Shown: piece by piece, positions 12,284 to 25,200 of the stretch
Layout: each line of letters starts with the position of its first letter
Numbering within the stretch: the first letter of the stretch is position 1
Assembly: GCA_006384855.1 (NCBI GenBank)
Contig: VCJN01001436.1
Span: 62,001 to 126,000 of the forward strand
Length of the DNA: 64,000 nucleotides
Reading direction: 5' to 3'
Source of the DNA: Tetraselmis striata
Lineage: Eukaryota > Chlorophyta > Chlorodendrophyceae > Chlorodendrales > Chlorodendraceae
Translations under genes and position numbers: made by a program
Notes under the pieces: generated by a model
Seen by the model: only the letters and a program-made list of their open reading frames with translations
Database searches by the model: none
Told to the model about the DNA's origin: nothing

Positions 12284-14489
12284 ATGGGGGGTACTGCGGA
12301 GGAAAGCCCGGGAGCTCGGGCGGCAGAGTCGAGCGGCGGCACCGTGTGGAGAGGGCTGGCGGCTGGGGCGCTAAGCGGCGTCGCCTCGCGCTTCGTGGTG
12401 TACCCCTTCGACACGCTGAAGTCGCAGCTGCAGCTGCAGGGCGGGCTGACGGGCTCCACGGCGCGCTACGCTGGTTTGTCGGACGCCGTGCGCCAGGTAG
12501 GTCTCCCGTCGAAAACGATGACCAATACATTCGTCAGCGTCAGCCCTGTGACATCCCAGCTGGTGCCACTGCTATACATGATGTACTTTCCTTTGTGACT
12601 TCGATGAGGTTTCGCCGCCCTTGAACAGACTACCGAGCGCACCATTGACATAGTTTGTGGCTGCTACTTGCTCTCTTCGCGGTCAGGTGGCCAGGACAGA
12701 GGGGCTGCGCGGCTTTTATCGCGGCTTCAGCACTGTGCTGCTGGGCGTGATGCCGGCAAACATGGCAAGGGCTCATTTTCGCTGGCCAAACCTGTCTGCC
12801 TTTGTGTTCCTGCAAGGAGCTGGCATGAAACTGTCCGACGGGTAGCCTGTGCAGGCAACTCAGTGTGCTTGGCGATTTCTGCCAGGCTTACTTTGGGGGC
12901 TACGAGCTGGGCAAGGCGCTGGTGCCTGACGGCTCGGGCATATTCGGCAATATGGCCACTGGGGCAATCGCTCAGGTGACGGCAGGGGTGGTGTTCAACC
13001 CGATAGACATCCTCAAGGAGAGAATGCAAGTCCAGGTGTGCCCCAACCCGATCTCGCCTTGCTGCGGCTGACCGCGGAGTGGGCATCATGTGACATAGCA
13101 GCCATGAGGGTGTGATGAGGCGTCGGAGGGTGTGCCATCAGGAGAGATGCTGAGCTAGAGGAACACCCCCCCCCCCCCTCCCCCCCGCTTTGGCGACTCG
13201 AACCTCAGCTGTGGACCCTGTGATGCCTCAGGTGATGATGTCGAACGTGTACAAGTACAACGGGGCAATGGATGCAGTCAGGGCGCTGCTGCGCAAGGAC
13301 GGTCCAGCAGGGCTGCTGAAGGGATACTGGGTCACCAATTCAGTGTGGATTCCGTGGAATATTATCTATATCTCTGGCTACGAGGTGAGAGCACGCCGCC
13401 GCCGTGTGCCACTGCATTGCGCCCACCGACCGCCACTGACACCAGGAGACCGGGCGGCGGCGTGCAGGCCTCCAAAAAGCAGGTCGCCCAGCGGGTGTGC
13501 GGCGGGTGCAGCGTGGAGGACTTACCAGCCTGGGCCGTGAGCGGCTGCGCGGCGGGCTCGGCGGCCGTGGCGGCGGTCATCACCGCACCAGCGGACGTCG
13601 TGAAGGTCCGGCTGCAGGTATGGCGCAGAGGGTAAAAAATAAAGTAAATAAATAATAATAAATAAGGTAAATAAAGTTCGCCCCAGGACATCGGCCGAAG
13701 CCGCCCCAGCACTTGACCTCTTGCGCCAACTGCAGTCGTAGGTCTGGCATAGCCCGTAGACCATTGTCTCAGTCAAACCCCGAAGGCGTATGCATCAACT
13801 GGGTAAACCCAGGACACGCCGGGACGATATTGCCGAAATACATCGACCAGGAGTCGATGCCCGGACCTCTCAACCGGTACGAGACGACCGCTCAATCGAG
13901 CGGACAAGGGATGTACCTTGCGCAGAGGACGGCATGCCGTGCATGTATACAAAATTGTGTTCATGTAAGGATTATGGGAGGCATTATATGCAAGCACACA
14001 TCCGCGCCGGCACGCAATGCCATCAGCTTTCTAGCTGCTATGCAGGCAGGAATGCGTCACCTGCTGTACGTATCCTGCGGCGGTGAGTGATGCAGGCTGT
14101 GCTGCTGGTAGTGTTTCTGGAATTTCAGCTGTCAACGCGATCGTCGCACTTGTGTCTGATTTGCGAGGCGGTTCGTTTGCCGCGAGGCCTCACCAGGCTC
14201 GGGGGTCTTACTGCATACAGCAGATCAATGGCCTTAGGGTTCGCTCTGTTGCTGACAGCTGATTCGATAGATTCCATTTGATGGGATGCCATGCCGATTG
14301 CATTTACTGCAGGTCATGGCGGCGGCGCCCGGGGGTAGCCAGCTGTCCGCCTGGCCGCTGGCACGGCAGATATGGCAGCAGGAGGGGCCGGCCGGCCTCT
14401 TTGGTGGCCTGTCCGCCCGTGTACTGTCTATCGCCCCCGGCTGCGCCATCTCGTGGCTGCTGTATGAAAATATCAAGAAGCGGCTGTGA
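12284..14489 (+). CDS. Mitochondrial carrier family (SLC25-type) transporter
   Basis: A 306-aa six-helix carrier that exchanges solutes across an inner organelle membrane, probably mitochondrial; the substrate cannot be named. Six exons, all phase 0: 12284-12496, 12687-12764, 12886-13035, 13232-13384, 13468-13617, 14313-14489. The three repeats each show the carrier signature: YPFDTLKSQ (Pro41, Asp43), NPIDILKER (Pro136) and APADVVKVR (Pro239, Asp241), each followed by a helix-rich stretch such as EGLRGFYRGFSTVLLGVMPA or EGPAGLFGGLSARVLSIAPG. Length is normal for the family. Intron 2 seems to begin with GC (ATG/GCAAGG); taking it keeps MPANM joined to AYFGGYE, as the family requires. A SINE sits in intron 5. 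The start is the first ATG and leaves a short unfolded N-tail of about 20 residues. Confidence 0.92.
13665..13910 (-). mobile_element. tRNA-derived SINE, copy 2, in the last carrier intron
   Basis: Same family as the copy at 9876-10118, in the same orientation and antisense to the carrier gene. The head has CCGCTCGATTGAGCGG and a decayed B box (GGCATCGACTCC). The body matches closely, including CTATGCCAGACCTACGACTG. The 3' end (CGAACTTTATTTACC) runs into a TTTA/TTA-rich tail on the minus strand. It begins about 47 bases after the exon 5 donor. Confidence 0.8.
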
Positions 14490-16531
14490 TGTATATAGGG
14501 GTGGGGGCGGCCAGCAAGGATGTGCGGGGGGCTGGCTGGCCAATAACGGCGCTACATTGATTTCACGGGCCAGCCGAGCGCATGGGGCCAATGACCCCCC
14601 CCCCCCCCCCTCCCTCCCCGCGGACCAGGCTCTACCTACATCTGATGGTGTGATAGATAGCGACTACGTATGCACGCACCCATGTCCTTCCATGTCATTT
14701 GTCATTTAAGCAACGATGTTTGAGGGAACCATTACCTGCGGCCAGCAGTAAGCTCCGAGCGGCTGACCCAACGGCGGGGGTGTCACACTCCAGCCGTCCC
14801 CTGAGCTATCCTGCAAGTATGCGTGAGTCATCAGGCGACGCGCGCATGCGCTGATCTGGCCTACTATTGATGACTTTGCACTGATGATAGTGCACATATG
14901 ATGAGGGTCTCTCATGGACTCAGCTGTCTGAAATGATGATTACTTGCACTACCAGCGACGCACACACTAACATGTAAGAATATATTATGTCCAGCGTCAG
15001 TATGATTTTATGGGGTTGTGTATATAGTTCCCCCCCCCCAAACCCCCGCATGGGCGTGCAACACGGCGTAGCAATAGCCAGCTAGCGGGCAAGAGCGACC
15101 CCCCTCTCCCCACCCCCTAAGCAAGCGTGCGAGAGCGAGCCCTGCTCCGCCCCCTGCCCTCATCTAGTTATCTATATGCTGGCATTGTCGCCACTGCGTG
15201 TGCAAATTCAGTGAGATTATCAGTGATGTGGTTGCCCCAATGTAATTCTTGCTGCCACAGTTGATGGAGATGCTAGTGCTGGGCAGTCCTAGTTATGCAG
15301 TCGGCCACACTGTGCTGCCCACATCAACCCTCACCCCTTCACCTGCACGCATTCACGTGCTGATGCCCGAAGCTGCAACTGCCAGGGAGTTGTCGATGGA
15401 CGGAGGACGTAAGTGCATTTTTTACATCCGGTCAGCGCACTAGCCGCACATGCGCACCTGCCTATTTAATAGGGCTGTCATATTTAGACTGCCGCTGCGC
15501 TACCCCCCCCCCCCCCCCCCCCTTCCCGGCTCCTTCCCCCCTTCCGCTCTTCACCGTCGCCCCGCAAACATGCAGTGGACAGCAGGGCCATGCCCGTCAG
15601 CGCTGCTGCTCCCCTCTATCACCCCCCTTCTCCGCTCTTACAGCCCCTCTCTCCAGCAGCAATGCGCATGTCTGCCGCATCCATATCTCGCACCTATCTG
15701 TGCAGCACCGCTCTGGCGCAACTCAAGCGCTGATGCCCCCGTGCCCGCAGCGCGCCTACTTTACGCCACCTGCCAGCAGCGCGCACTATCAAACAGCCCC
15801 AGATCTTAACGGCACCCCTTTACTCGAGACCTGAACACAGCAACATAACACTTATATGTAACACCCCCCTCCCAGCAGTGACGGCGTTTACCAGTGCCGT
15901 ACCGTTGTGGTGCTGCTCCGTCGCTGATGCCCCGCGCCAGCCCCATCTCAGCTACCAGCCTCCCGCCGAAAGCCGCTCGGGCAGCAAACGCATGAACCGG
16001 GCAGCAAAGCAATACCCCTCAGCGTTGCTGCCCTGCCCTGCCTGCCACCTGGTGGCATGCTGCACCCCCCCCCCCCCCCCCTCTACGCCCCCCACTCCAG
16101 CAGCGCTGCGTAGCTGCTAGACTGTGGCGTACTCGATGGCATCAGCATTCCCACCGCCCTTTTGCCCGCCGCCCACCGTGTTGCACCTGGCAGCAAGATG
16201 GCACCACACAGGCTAGCGCTGCCGGTGGCACCGAGCTGCCGCTCGTCGTGCTGGCATTACCCTCCCCCCTTCCTCCCCCCCCCCCGGCCGCATGCGCTAC
16301 ACTTCGGCACTGCACAGCCACTAAGGAGAATGGGGGGAGGGGGGGCGATTGTGGAGGGCAGCGCCGCTATGGAGAGGACTTGTAAATATATATATGTATA
16401 GTCGCCATATTTACATACACATAGTATCCAGCGAAGCGTCGATTTTTCGGCGGTGAGCTTTATTGCCGTACGGGTACCCGTATGGTGCGGATCGGGCCTA
16501 TATAGGGCTATAGCCTATAGGTGCATGAACA
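14490..16531. other. Intergenic, C-rich, no gene recognised
   Basis: Contains many C-runs (about 14595, 15030, 15505-15522, 16065-16081, 16275) and CT-rich DNA. A small open frame at 15249-15443 (MLPQLMEMLVLGSPSY...) resembles nothing I recognise. No splice-consistent gene was found. Confidence 0.45.
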
Positions 16532-16573
16532 AAGCGCTTATCTACTGGAGTATACTACCAAGTACTATAATCC
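16532..16573 (+). repeat. 42-bp direct repeat, left copy
   Basis: Begins AAGCGCTTATCT and ends AAGTACTATAATCC. It recurs at 18242-18283 with about six mismatches, flanking the retroelement open frame between them. A (CCCG)n run follows at about 16566-16598. Confidence 0.65.
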
Positions 16574-16651
16574 ACCCGCCCGCCCGCCCGCCCGCCCACC
16601 CACGGTTCTGAATTACACAGCCGTCCGATTATGATCTCATGGTTGGGAGGT

Positions 16652-16800
16652 ACTGGTGTGAATTACAAAAAGGGCAGTTCCCTAGAACTGCTGGTGTGAA
16701 TTACAAAAAGGGCAGTTCCCCAGAATTAGAAAATCAACAGAGCATATACTACAGAACTGGTGTGAATTACAAAAAGGGCAGTTCCCCAGAATTAGAAAAT
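16652..16800 (+). repeat. Three copies of a 30-bp phrase (TGGTGTGAATTACAAAAAGG)
   Basis: The phrase TGGTGTGAATTACAAAAAGG plus GCAGTTCCC starts at about 16654, 16692 and 16758. Copies two and three also share the following CAGAATTAGAAAATCAACA. Spacing is 38 and then 66 bases, so this is a local duplication, not a regular array. Confidence 0.8.
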
Positions 16801-18241
16801 CAACACAGCAAGCCGCCTAAAAGGAATAAGGCGGACTGGATGAGTGATGCGCACACGGTTCAGAGTCCGGGCCACGCGAGCACGTGTGTGTGTGGGTGAT
16901 CCTCGGACGTGTTGTGCAGCTTCAGCAACGGGATGGCAGACGAATCTGCGCCGTCTGATGAGGCAGCGAGCGCGCTCTCGAGCGGCCACCAAGCTCATGA
17001 CCCCGAGGAAATCTCTTGCGAGCAAGGCCTCCTGGTGAGCCCGGGTGATGCACCGAGTGCCCCGCGATGAGAGAGCACCCCGATCCGCAGCCAAGCATGC
17101 GATACCACGCACTGTGCGATGCACCCCCTTGCTCACCTCACCCACTGTGCCGAAGATCATGCCCGTGTACTCCGACATATCCAGGATGTCTCGAAGAGGA
17201 CCCTTCTGTCCGGGCTCCGTGCTGTGCCACGCCGCATCCCGCGCAGCCACCCCCCGTTGTATGTCGCCCAACAGGGAGCGCTCAAACCGATCCACAGCCG
17301 TGGCCCGGGGCACTGAAGTGTACTTGACCCCGTACCGCATAGTCTTGAACTCCAGCATCGTGGACTTCAAGCTCCGGGGATCATAACTCCCGGTCACCAC
17401 GTTGAACGCCGGAAGGGAGAGCTCTGCGTCCGGCACTAGGTCCTTGAGTTCATCCCTGGGTACGGTGTTGCCGAGAGGCACTGCCTGCTGGAACAAGTCA
17501 TCCACCTCCCGCCGTACCGCGATATCTAGGTCGTGAACACAATGATCGCGGAAGGCATCTGCGATAGCGTCGTGATGTACATACACGCCAGTGAGCGTCT
17601 CCATGCGCCGGGAGGTCCATGAGCGCGTCGCCGTTTAGGTCAACAGTGACGAAGTTGTGCTCCGTCGAGGGCAAAATGATCTGGCACCCAACGACCGGGG
17701 CCAAGCACGGGCTAGGCAGAAAGAAGTACCCGGCAGCGACCTCCCGCAGCTCATGCGGAGTCATGGCTGTCCGCGCGGTGGGGATGGCCACTGTCCACAT
17801 GCATGACGCCGCGTCGAGCTGGTTGAACAAGATCCGTTCCCTACATGTGGCAGGGAGAGCGCACACCTCATTTCGAAGCCGAGAGTTGTTGGCGTGGTCT
17901 AGAAATGTTGTCAGCTCCTTTTGCGAGCCCGACGCAGCCTCCACTTCCCGCTCCATCTGGCGTGCATCTGCGTCTCCGAGATGGCCAGCAGTAGCCGCTT
18001 GGAGGCGGCCCCACGCCTCGCGCATCTCCGCGGCGTATGTAGCTGTCCGACCCATGAGCATCGTTGATGAAGTGGTCATACTGGCGTGCGGAAGAAGTTG
18101 CGTTGAAGCTGCCTCGGCCAAGTACGGACCCGAGCTGTGGGTCGAAGAAACCAGGGTTGGGGGTGTTGGAGTATAGAACTGGTACTGGTACTCGCTACTC
18201 GCTGCTGGTAATGGAAAAAAATGGTACTCGCTAGTCGTCAC
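16792..18241 (-). pseudogene. C-terminal part of a non-LTR-like retroelement protein, one frameshift
   Basis: Two long frames meet near 17600: 18241-17498 (247 aa) and 17604-16792 (270 aa). Together they read as the region downstream of reverse transcriptase in algal retroelements: CRERILFNQLDAASCMWTVA, then TPHELREVAAGYFFLP, then GDAHWRV, after which the frame shifts to HHDAIADAFRDHCVHDLDIA, and finally KTMRYGVKYTSVP and FGTVGEVSKGVHRTVRGIA. This is the layout of the post-RT module with a HDA...A helix and a nuclease-like tail. No reverse transcriptase motif is present upstream. The span is bounded by 42-bp direct repeats at 16532 and 18242. The family assignment is from memory of related algal elements and is moderately sure. 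Confidence 0.5.
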
Positions 18242-18283
18242 AAGCGCTTATCTGCTGACATGTACTACTAAGTACTATAATCC
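18242..18283 (+). repeat. 42-bp direct repeat, right copy
   Basis: Partner of 16532-16573, sharing AAGCGCTTATCT at the start and AAGTACTATAATCC at the end. It lies directly upstream of the first ATG of the retroelement frame. Confidence 0.65.
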
Positions 18284-18475
18284 GTGGAGCCGCCGGTCGA
18301 AACGCTGATGCGCCAAATGACTTCTATACTATACAAGCCACACGCGAGTTCGCAGTCGCTACTTCAAAGCGTTGGCAATGCAATTCATGGAACTGTAGGC
18401 CAGTGATATAGAACCCGTTCCTTTAAAATTTTCTGAAAAATCGACGCATCGCGGATTCAACTGTCAAGTTACTTC

Positions 18476-18564
<89 letters not shown>

Positions 18565-21500
18565 TTATTTATAAATTTATTCGAAGAGAGGGTGGGTATA
18601 GAGGGGCTTCACGCATCTTATGGAGTTATATTGCACTGTCATGTTAAAGCTAGCGACCCTACCACGGAGTGCGAACCCCACCAAAATTAACCTCCGCCAC
18701 AAAAGGTTAATGTGCCAAGTCTGATGCGTGGGCTCGTGCCCATTCTGCGTCTTCTCATGTTACTGCTTCCACATCGCAGTCGATGTAGAGGACCTTTCTG
18801 ATTGTCCCTTTTTTTGGTGATTTCATGATATCGCCCCCTGCTGCTAGCTTATGTAATTACTATATCATTACCGATACACCCGCCTTCAGTATTTTTAGGG
18901 AATAATTTCGTCTCTTTCCCGTCAATTATCCGTCTTCTCTGTCTCTTATTATATGATGACATGGGTAATTTTTACAGAGTACCCCTTTGGAATTATTGTA
19001 AATGTTCCTGGCCCGGACTCCCGGAGCCCCGGATTAGCCGCTACACCGAAGGAAAATAGCAGCAAGACACTAAATAAATCAATAAACTCCAAAAAAACTA
19101 AAATGTGTACGCGTATTCGGCGCAACTGTGAGCTGCTGCTGCGACGAGTACGAGTATCTCCGAACCCGAAATTTATCCTTAACGAATACATGTAGCGCAA
19201 ATTGGGGTGCTTAGCTCTGCCGACAGGCAGGAAGGGTGTGGGGCGTCAACGGGGTGGCACTTCCGCGGGGGAATAGCACGGCGGCGTGGGCCCGGCCCGC
19301 CGTATACCTCGAAGACCTGGGCGAGAGGGAAACCCCTTCCGTCCGAATCGTAATGCCGCGTCCGCTTGTCGTTGCACGAAACGAACTGATGGAGTAAGGC
19401 CTGGTGTCTCGCAGCGTGGCAGATAAAGCATACGACTTGTAGGTCCCCAGCCTTGTGAGTAAAGTCATCCGGCGCTCTGGCGCTGGTTCACCTGGGACAA
19501 AGAAGCCCCACTCGATTTTCCAGTTCCGGGTGATTCCGCCGCCGCATTTGCGCCGCCGCGTTGCAGGGGGGTAACGCCGGCGCCGGTAGGTTGCCTGCGC
19601 GCCGGCATCGTCGTTGGCGGCATGCAGCTCCTCCTCCACGACGGCGTCCTTCTCGACCTTTGACTCGACGACGTCCGTTACCTAATCGCAACGTTCATGA
19701 TGAGTACTGATGGGCGGCGACTCCATACCAGGTTGACAGTGGATATGGTTCAGGTGTGGGTGTTGGAGTGTGGAAGTTCTGTATGTGTGCTGAACAACTG
19801 GATGTCGACTTGTGCACCTATGGAGGGGTTCTGGGGCGTGCTGATTATGGTGTTGGTTATAGGGAGAGCGTGCTCGGCAAGTTAGTCACTATAGAACACC
19901 TTATCTCCATGTACGGACTCTGCGGTCACTCGTTGGGGTCATATCTGTCTAGTTACGGTGTAGTTCGGAGATGGTTCGGGCGATCTTCGAGGCAGTTCAG
20001 TGATTCAGTCCGAACTGAATTCAGGCGATTCAGTTCGGTTTCGGCCCGAACTCCAGATCTATCCCGAACTTAACTGAGTTCGGTCTTTCAGGTCGTTCCT
20101 TGGCTTCAATGCTTCCCTTGACCCTTCAGTTCCTGGCAGCTTGGCGATTTCGTGGTTCCCTTGGCTCTTCCTTGGTTCTTGGCTCCCTGGCCTCCCGCTC
20201 GACCCTGGTTTCAGGCTAGTCTCTCGTTTGCTGGCAACCTTTCACAGTTGCTAGTTCTCTTTGTAGTGCGCATATGTTCAAGCCTGATGTTAAAAAACAA
20301 CTGAGTTCGGCACACCCCTGCTGGAATAAACCGGCCGTGTACCGGGTAGTACCGAGGTACAGGTGTCGAAAATTCTATGCAACATATTAACATGGAACAT
20401 GTGCTGCGCCCGCCATTCGCGTAAACGCGCGCATTCGCGCGCCCGCTTATGAAGCGATTACGAGCCCCTACTCTCGTCGACGGCGGGGCGGTCGGGCGGC
20501 GGCCGGATCGGCATTCGTGCCCCCAACTACGTACCTACCTGTACCTACCTGTACACGTAGCCCGGCTGGCGTCATCGGTCTATTATGTTGGTGTCATCGA
20601 TCATCGGGATGTCATTGCCCCTGCGTGACGCTAGCGGATGGCGCAGGTGCACACTCCAAGCCTAACCACCAGCCCAGCAGTGGTCTCGGCTACCGCTACA
20701 CCTCTGGTGCAAGTGATCGGAACGGAAATCTCGCAGTGTCCAGCGAGGAAAGGCATCCAGCGAGGACGCTCAGCGAGGTGCGATTCCCGGCTTGACTCTT
20801 CGATCGCGGCGCTGCGCGGCAGCGATAACAATAGACCCCCCCGCGCGCCTCGAGCGCGCATGCCCCAGGTGTCCACAACGGAGTGTATCCACCGAGGTAG
20901 GCAATATAGTTCTATCAATAGGCGATAGCTTCGCATCAAAGTTGTATCTCTAGATAGGTAGGTGGTGCTTGGTTCGGAGCGATGTGATACGGTCGGCAAC
21001 TCGGCGGCGAGACGCGCCGCGCAGTTTTTTTATTTTTATTATTTTTCTGTGGCGCCTGTGCCCTTCTCGTAATAGTTGGCGCCTGGCCGCTTGCGTCGGT
21101 ACCGGTACCACGGCTGCTTCGGTCTTGCGCAGTTGTGCAGGCACGCGTTGGCGTGTACATAGTGTGCCTCACCATCCGTTTCCTTTGTCGACACGGCACT
21201 CGCCGCGGCTCAGCCGACGCCCCCTTGCCCTCTGACTGCTCTGTTCCTCCTCACGGGATCCCCACAAGAGCGGGGGATAGGCCTGTAGCAGAAACACACT
21301 CCTTGCTACGGAGCACCAGGTACTGTACCTGGACACGTCAAACAGATATGCGGACGCCGCCACGGTAATCTTTCACGGACACGTCGCTCGCGGTTAAAGC
21401 GGAGCTCGGACCCGACCGCGGCGCATAGGGGCCGGTTACATGTCGGGCCGGATCCCTTATCGGAGCCTATGTTTTGAAACCCTGCCCCCGCCCCCGCCCC

Positions 21501-21894
21501 ACCGAACACGCCCAGCCCGCCAACCTTCTAGACAACAGCAGTCGCGCTCACACCGCTTAAACTCTAATTCGTGGGCATCGCCCGTTTGGCCGAAACCGGC
21601 ACGGGAGCAATCGATGCGGGTTTTGGCCAGAGGTCAAGTGCACAGATGTGCTTGAGGCAGCGGTGGGTCAGGCCCGGTAGCGTGCGTGGCAGAGGGAGCC
21701 GCTGCAACAATCCTGCCCCCACGTCACTGTTGGGCCCGATCCACGTAACGTGGCCGCCCAGCTTCACCCGGCCGGGCTCAGCAGCCCGCTATCGGCGGAG
21801 AACGGGGGATATATATGCAGCAGGCTGCTGCCCTGCATTACGGTGCCTCGTTGCAGCAATGCAGTGGCACGCAGCAAGGTGGCTATCTGTACAA

Positions 21895-21930
<36 letters not shown>

Positions 21931-22259
21931 ATCACCCTTGGCCTAGTCCCAGTCGCACGCACACTCACAAACGCACGACATTTCATTCCATATCCGCCCA
22001 TCTGTCATTCTCCCCCGTCAGCCATGGTGTCAGGCTAGGGATCGTGGCTGCATGGCCAAGGCGCATGACGGATGGAACCCCGCATCCCTTCCTCTTCTCC
22101 CCGTACCCCCACTCCTCTGGCCCCGCAATGTGCCCTACAGAACCAATATGTCATGCACCCGGGACTGAGCGCCTGCCGGCTGTCCTTGGGCCGCGCTCTG
22201 CCTGAGCAGGTGACTGACCCCTGAGCCAGCGAGACGCAGCATCCACACGCGCCGCCGCC
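18284..22259. other. Intergenic, no secure gene; 31-base G-run upstream of the CDPK
   Basis: Apart from the TG run, there is a 142-aa minus-strand frame at 19211-19639 (MEEELHAANDDAGAQATYRR...), basic and unrecognised. Nearby (19970-20090) are imperfect repeats of TTCAGTTCGG and CCGAACT. A long G-run at about 21899-21928 follows GTACAAGGA. On the minus strand it reads as a donor-like GTGATGTC followed by poly(C), which would suit a minus-strand intron, but I could not build a protein around it. The last few hundred bases should contain the CDPK promoter and 5' leader. Confidence 0.4.
18479..18559. repeat. (TG)n microsatellite, about 80 bases
   Basis: An uninterrupted TG dinucleotide run of roughly 40 units, followed by AT-rich sequence. 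Confidence 0.95.
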
Positions 22260-25200
22260 ATGGCGAGCACCCACATGACCCACCGGCTGACCGCCGCCGC
22301 GAGCAAGCAGGCCGTCCGGATAGGGCACATGCTGCATGCTCCGCCAGCGCATTCGCTGCACGCGCCGCTGTCAGCTCGCCCCAGGCGCCGGCAGCAGCAG
22401 CAGCAGCCCAGCAGCCGCCGCCTCATGGTCTTCTCCCAGGCCACGAGGAGCAAGCGGGACTACAGCGCCTCTGCCACCGACAAGGTACATTCGGGAGTCC
22501 CCTGCCGCGGGCGCTCTCAGACAGGCTGACCCCTACAGGGCTGACCTGGGGTGTTGCTGCGCTGACGCAGATCATCCTGCGCCTGCCGCCCGGTCACGAG
22601 TTGTCGCGGGAGGACGTCCAGGCGGTGTTCGACTACCCGCGCAACCTCACCGACAAGTGCGCAGAGCCCTTGGCCAATTCTGCCCCATCCCTATTTGTGG
22701 CGGTGTGCATGCGCGCATGTGTCTGGTTGGTGGGAGGGGGCGGAGCGGCGGGCTGCAAGGGCTTGGAAACATGCCATCTCCAACCTGGATTTGGCCTCGG
22801 CGCAGGTTTGATCTGAAGGAGAAGATTGGCGCTGGAAGCTTTGGAACCGTCATCCGCGCAGTTGACAAAGCAACGGGGATCGAGTACGCCTGCAAGAGCA
22901 TCGCCAAGGTGCGCCAACCTGTTGCAGGCAGCTGCCCCCAGCAGCTCGGGCCCCTCCACACGCCAGTCCTCCCTTCCCCTGTGGGGGTCCGTGGGCTCAA
23001 CCGGCTCCGCCTTTTGGCCGTGCAGGTGCCGAGCAAGCAGGACAAGACCAACCCTCACCACCTGCTCAAGATCCGCTCTGAGGTAGGACTGCATGCGCAC
23101 GCTGGGCGCCAGTCTGGATGCGGTTTTCCTCAAGGTGTGTCGCTATTTGCTGCTGGTCGTGCTTGGTGAGGTCGCGCTTGGAGCAAGGGACAGACTGCAG
23201 GACAAACCACGAAGAGGAGGAGGGGGATATGGCATGTAATGTGGGACGATTGTTTAGGCTTTGCATAAAGGGGCATTGGGCGCTATACATTCAGAGCGAT
23301 CCGCCGCATCCGGCCATGATGCACGCTAGGGCATGGCCGCGCTGACGGCCGCGCTCCCGCCTGCGCAGGATGTGTTTGAGGATGACGGGTACGTGCACCT
23401 GGTGATGGAGCTGTGCTCCGGCGGGCCGCTGATTGAGTCCATGGACGTGTCCAACCTGACCGAGGCGCGCGTGGCCGAGCTCATTCGCTCCATCCTGCGC
23501 TTCCTGGCGCAGTGCCACGCCAAGGTGCGCATGCCCCCTGGATGGCACCTCTCCTTTTCTCCCGGACGATGCAAGCCGCGCGCGGAGATTGCAGCATGCC
23601 AGCTACCCTCCCAAGGGCACATGCTTGTGGTAGGTGGCAGTTGCGGCGTTTACGGTGGTGGCACGAGTAGCAGCACGGCATCACCGATACCTGGACACTC
23701 AGTTGCATGACCGCCGCCGCCCTATCCGCGCAGGGCCTTATCTTCCGCGACGTCAAGCCCGGGAACTTCCTGTACGCCTCCAAGGAGGACGGCAGCTCCC
23801 TGAAGGCCACTGACTTTGGACTCATGATCCAGTGAGCCCTCACCACTTTGCCCCCCCCCCCCCCCCCCCCAACCACCACCACACACACACACACACACAC
23901 AAATGTGCCTCCTTGGTGCCACAGCCTGGCTGCCGGATAGCTGACCCCCCCCCCCCCCCTGGCCGCCCATCCCCCTCTCATTTCTCTTTGTGGCCCCACA
24001 GGCATGGAAAGACCGACCCGCCGCTGACCACGCGCGCTGGCACCCCGGTGTACCTCGCCCCCGAGGTCGTAACCCGCAACTACGACTCCGCCGCGGACGT
24101 GTACTCAGTGGGCGTGCTGTGCTTCCAGCTCCTCACTGGCCGCTTCCCCTACTGGCCGAGCAATAACTTCAAGGCGCCGAGCATGAACGAGGCACGCCTC
24201 CAGCCTCCCTGATCAGACGGCCTGCCCTCCCTGGGAACCCCCTTCCCTCCCGCGGCTTGTGGCACGCCTCAATTTGAAATGTCCCTGATCGTGTATGCGC
24301 AGCTCTTTGACATGATTGCGAAAGCGAAGATCGACTTTTCCGGCTTGGAGAAAGAGGGTGTGGCGCCGGCTGCGGTTGACCTCCTGAAGAAGCTGCTCCA
24401 TGTGGACCCTAAGAAGCGCATCACGGCCCGTGAAGCCCTGCAGCACCCGTGGGTGAAGGTGCGCCTGCGGCCTGCTCGTTGCTCTTCCTCTGTCGGCAAT
24501 TGCCTGCGGGCGCTGCTCAGACGCCGCTGGTGAATGGAGCATGGCTGCCTGTGGGGGCATGTGCTGAGACAGCATGCGGTCGCAGGAGGGTGGCGAAGCA
24601 TCCACCGCCCCGCTCAGCGGCACGGTCGTGCAGAGGCTGCAGCGCTTTGCCGTCAACGGCCACCTGAAGCAGTATGTGCTCAACATGATCACGGAGGACA
24701 TCATGAACAGCACGGATGTGATCGGCCAGGAGGAGTCCCAGGAGATGATTGGGCCGTTGCGGGACATGTTCAGCCAGCTGGATGAGGACGGCTCTGGCGA
24801 TGTGTCAGTGGAGGAGCTTGTGGTACGGTCGCAGCCCCCTTCTGGCAAATGGCGCACCCCATGGCTGGCGGCTGGCTGACCCCGCTGGCGGCTGGTTTGC
24901 TCTGGCATGCAGGCGGGGCTGATGGCGCAGGGATACAGCTTGTCGGACACGGAGGTGCAGCAGCTGGTGACGCGCATGGACGTGAACAAGGACGGCAAGA
25001 TCGTGTTTGATGAGTTTGCGACCTGCTTGCTGGACTGGCCCGAGTTTCGCAGCGGCAACAAGTGGCAGAAGCTCGTGAGGCGCGCCTTCGATAAGCTGGA
25101 CCTCAACGGCGACGGCCACATCTCGCTGGAGGAGCTCATGGCGCTGCTGCCCGAGTTTTACGACACCGAGGACGCGCGCAAGGAGGCGGTAAGGCTGTGC

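Noticed and set aside
24213-25139. A 308-aa minus-strand frame
   Set aside because: Antisense of CDPK exons and introns; crosses all their splice sites without respecting them.
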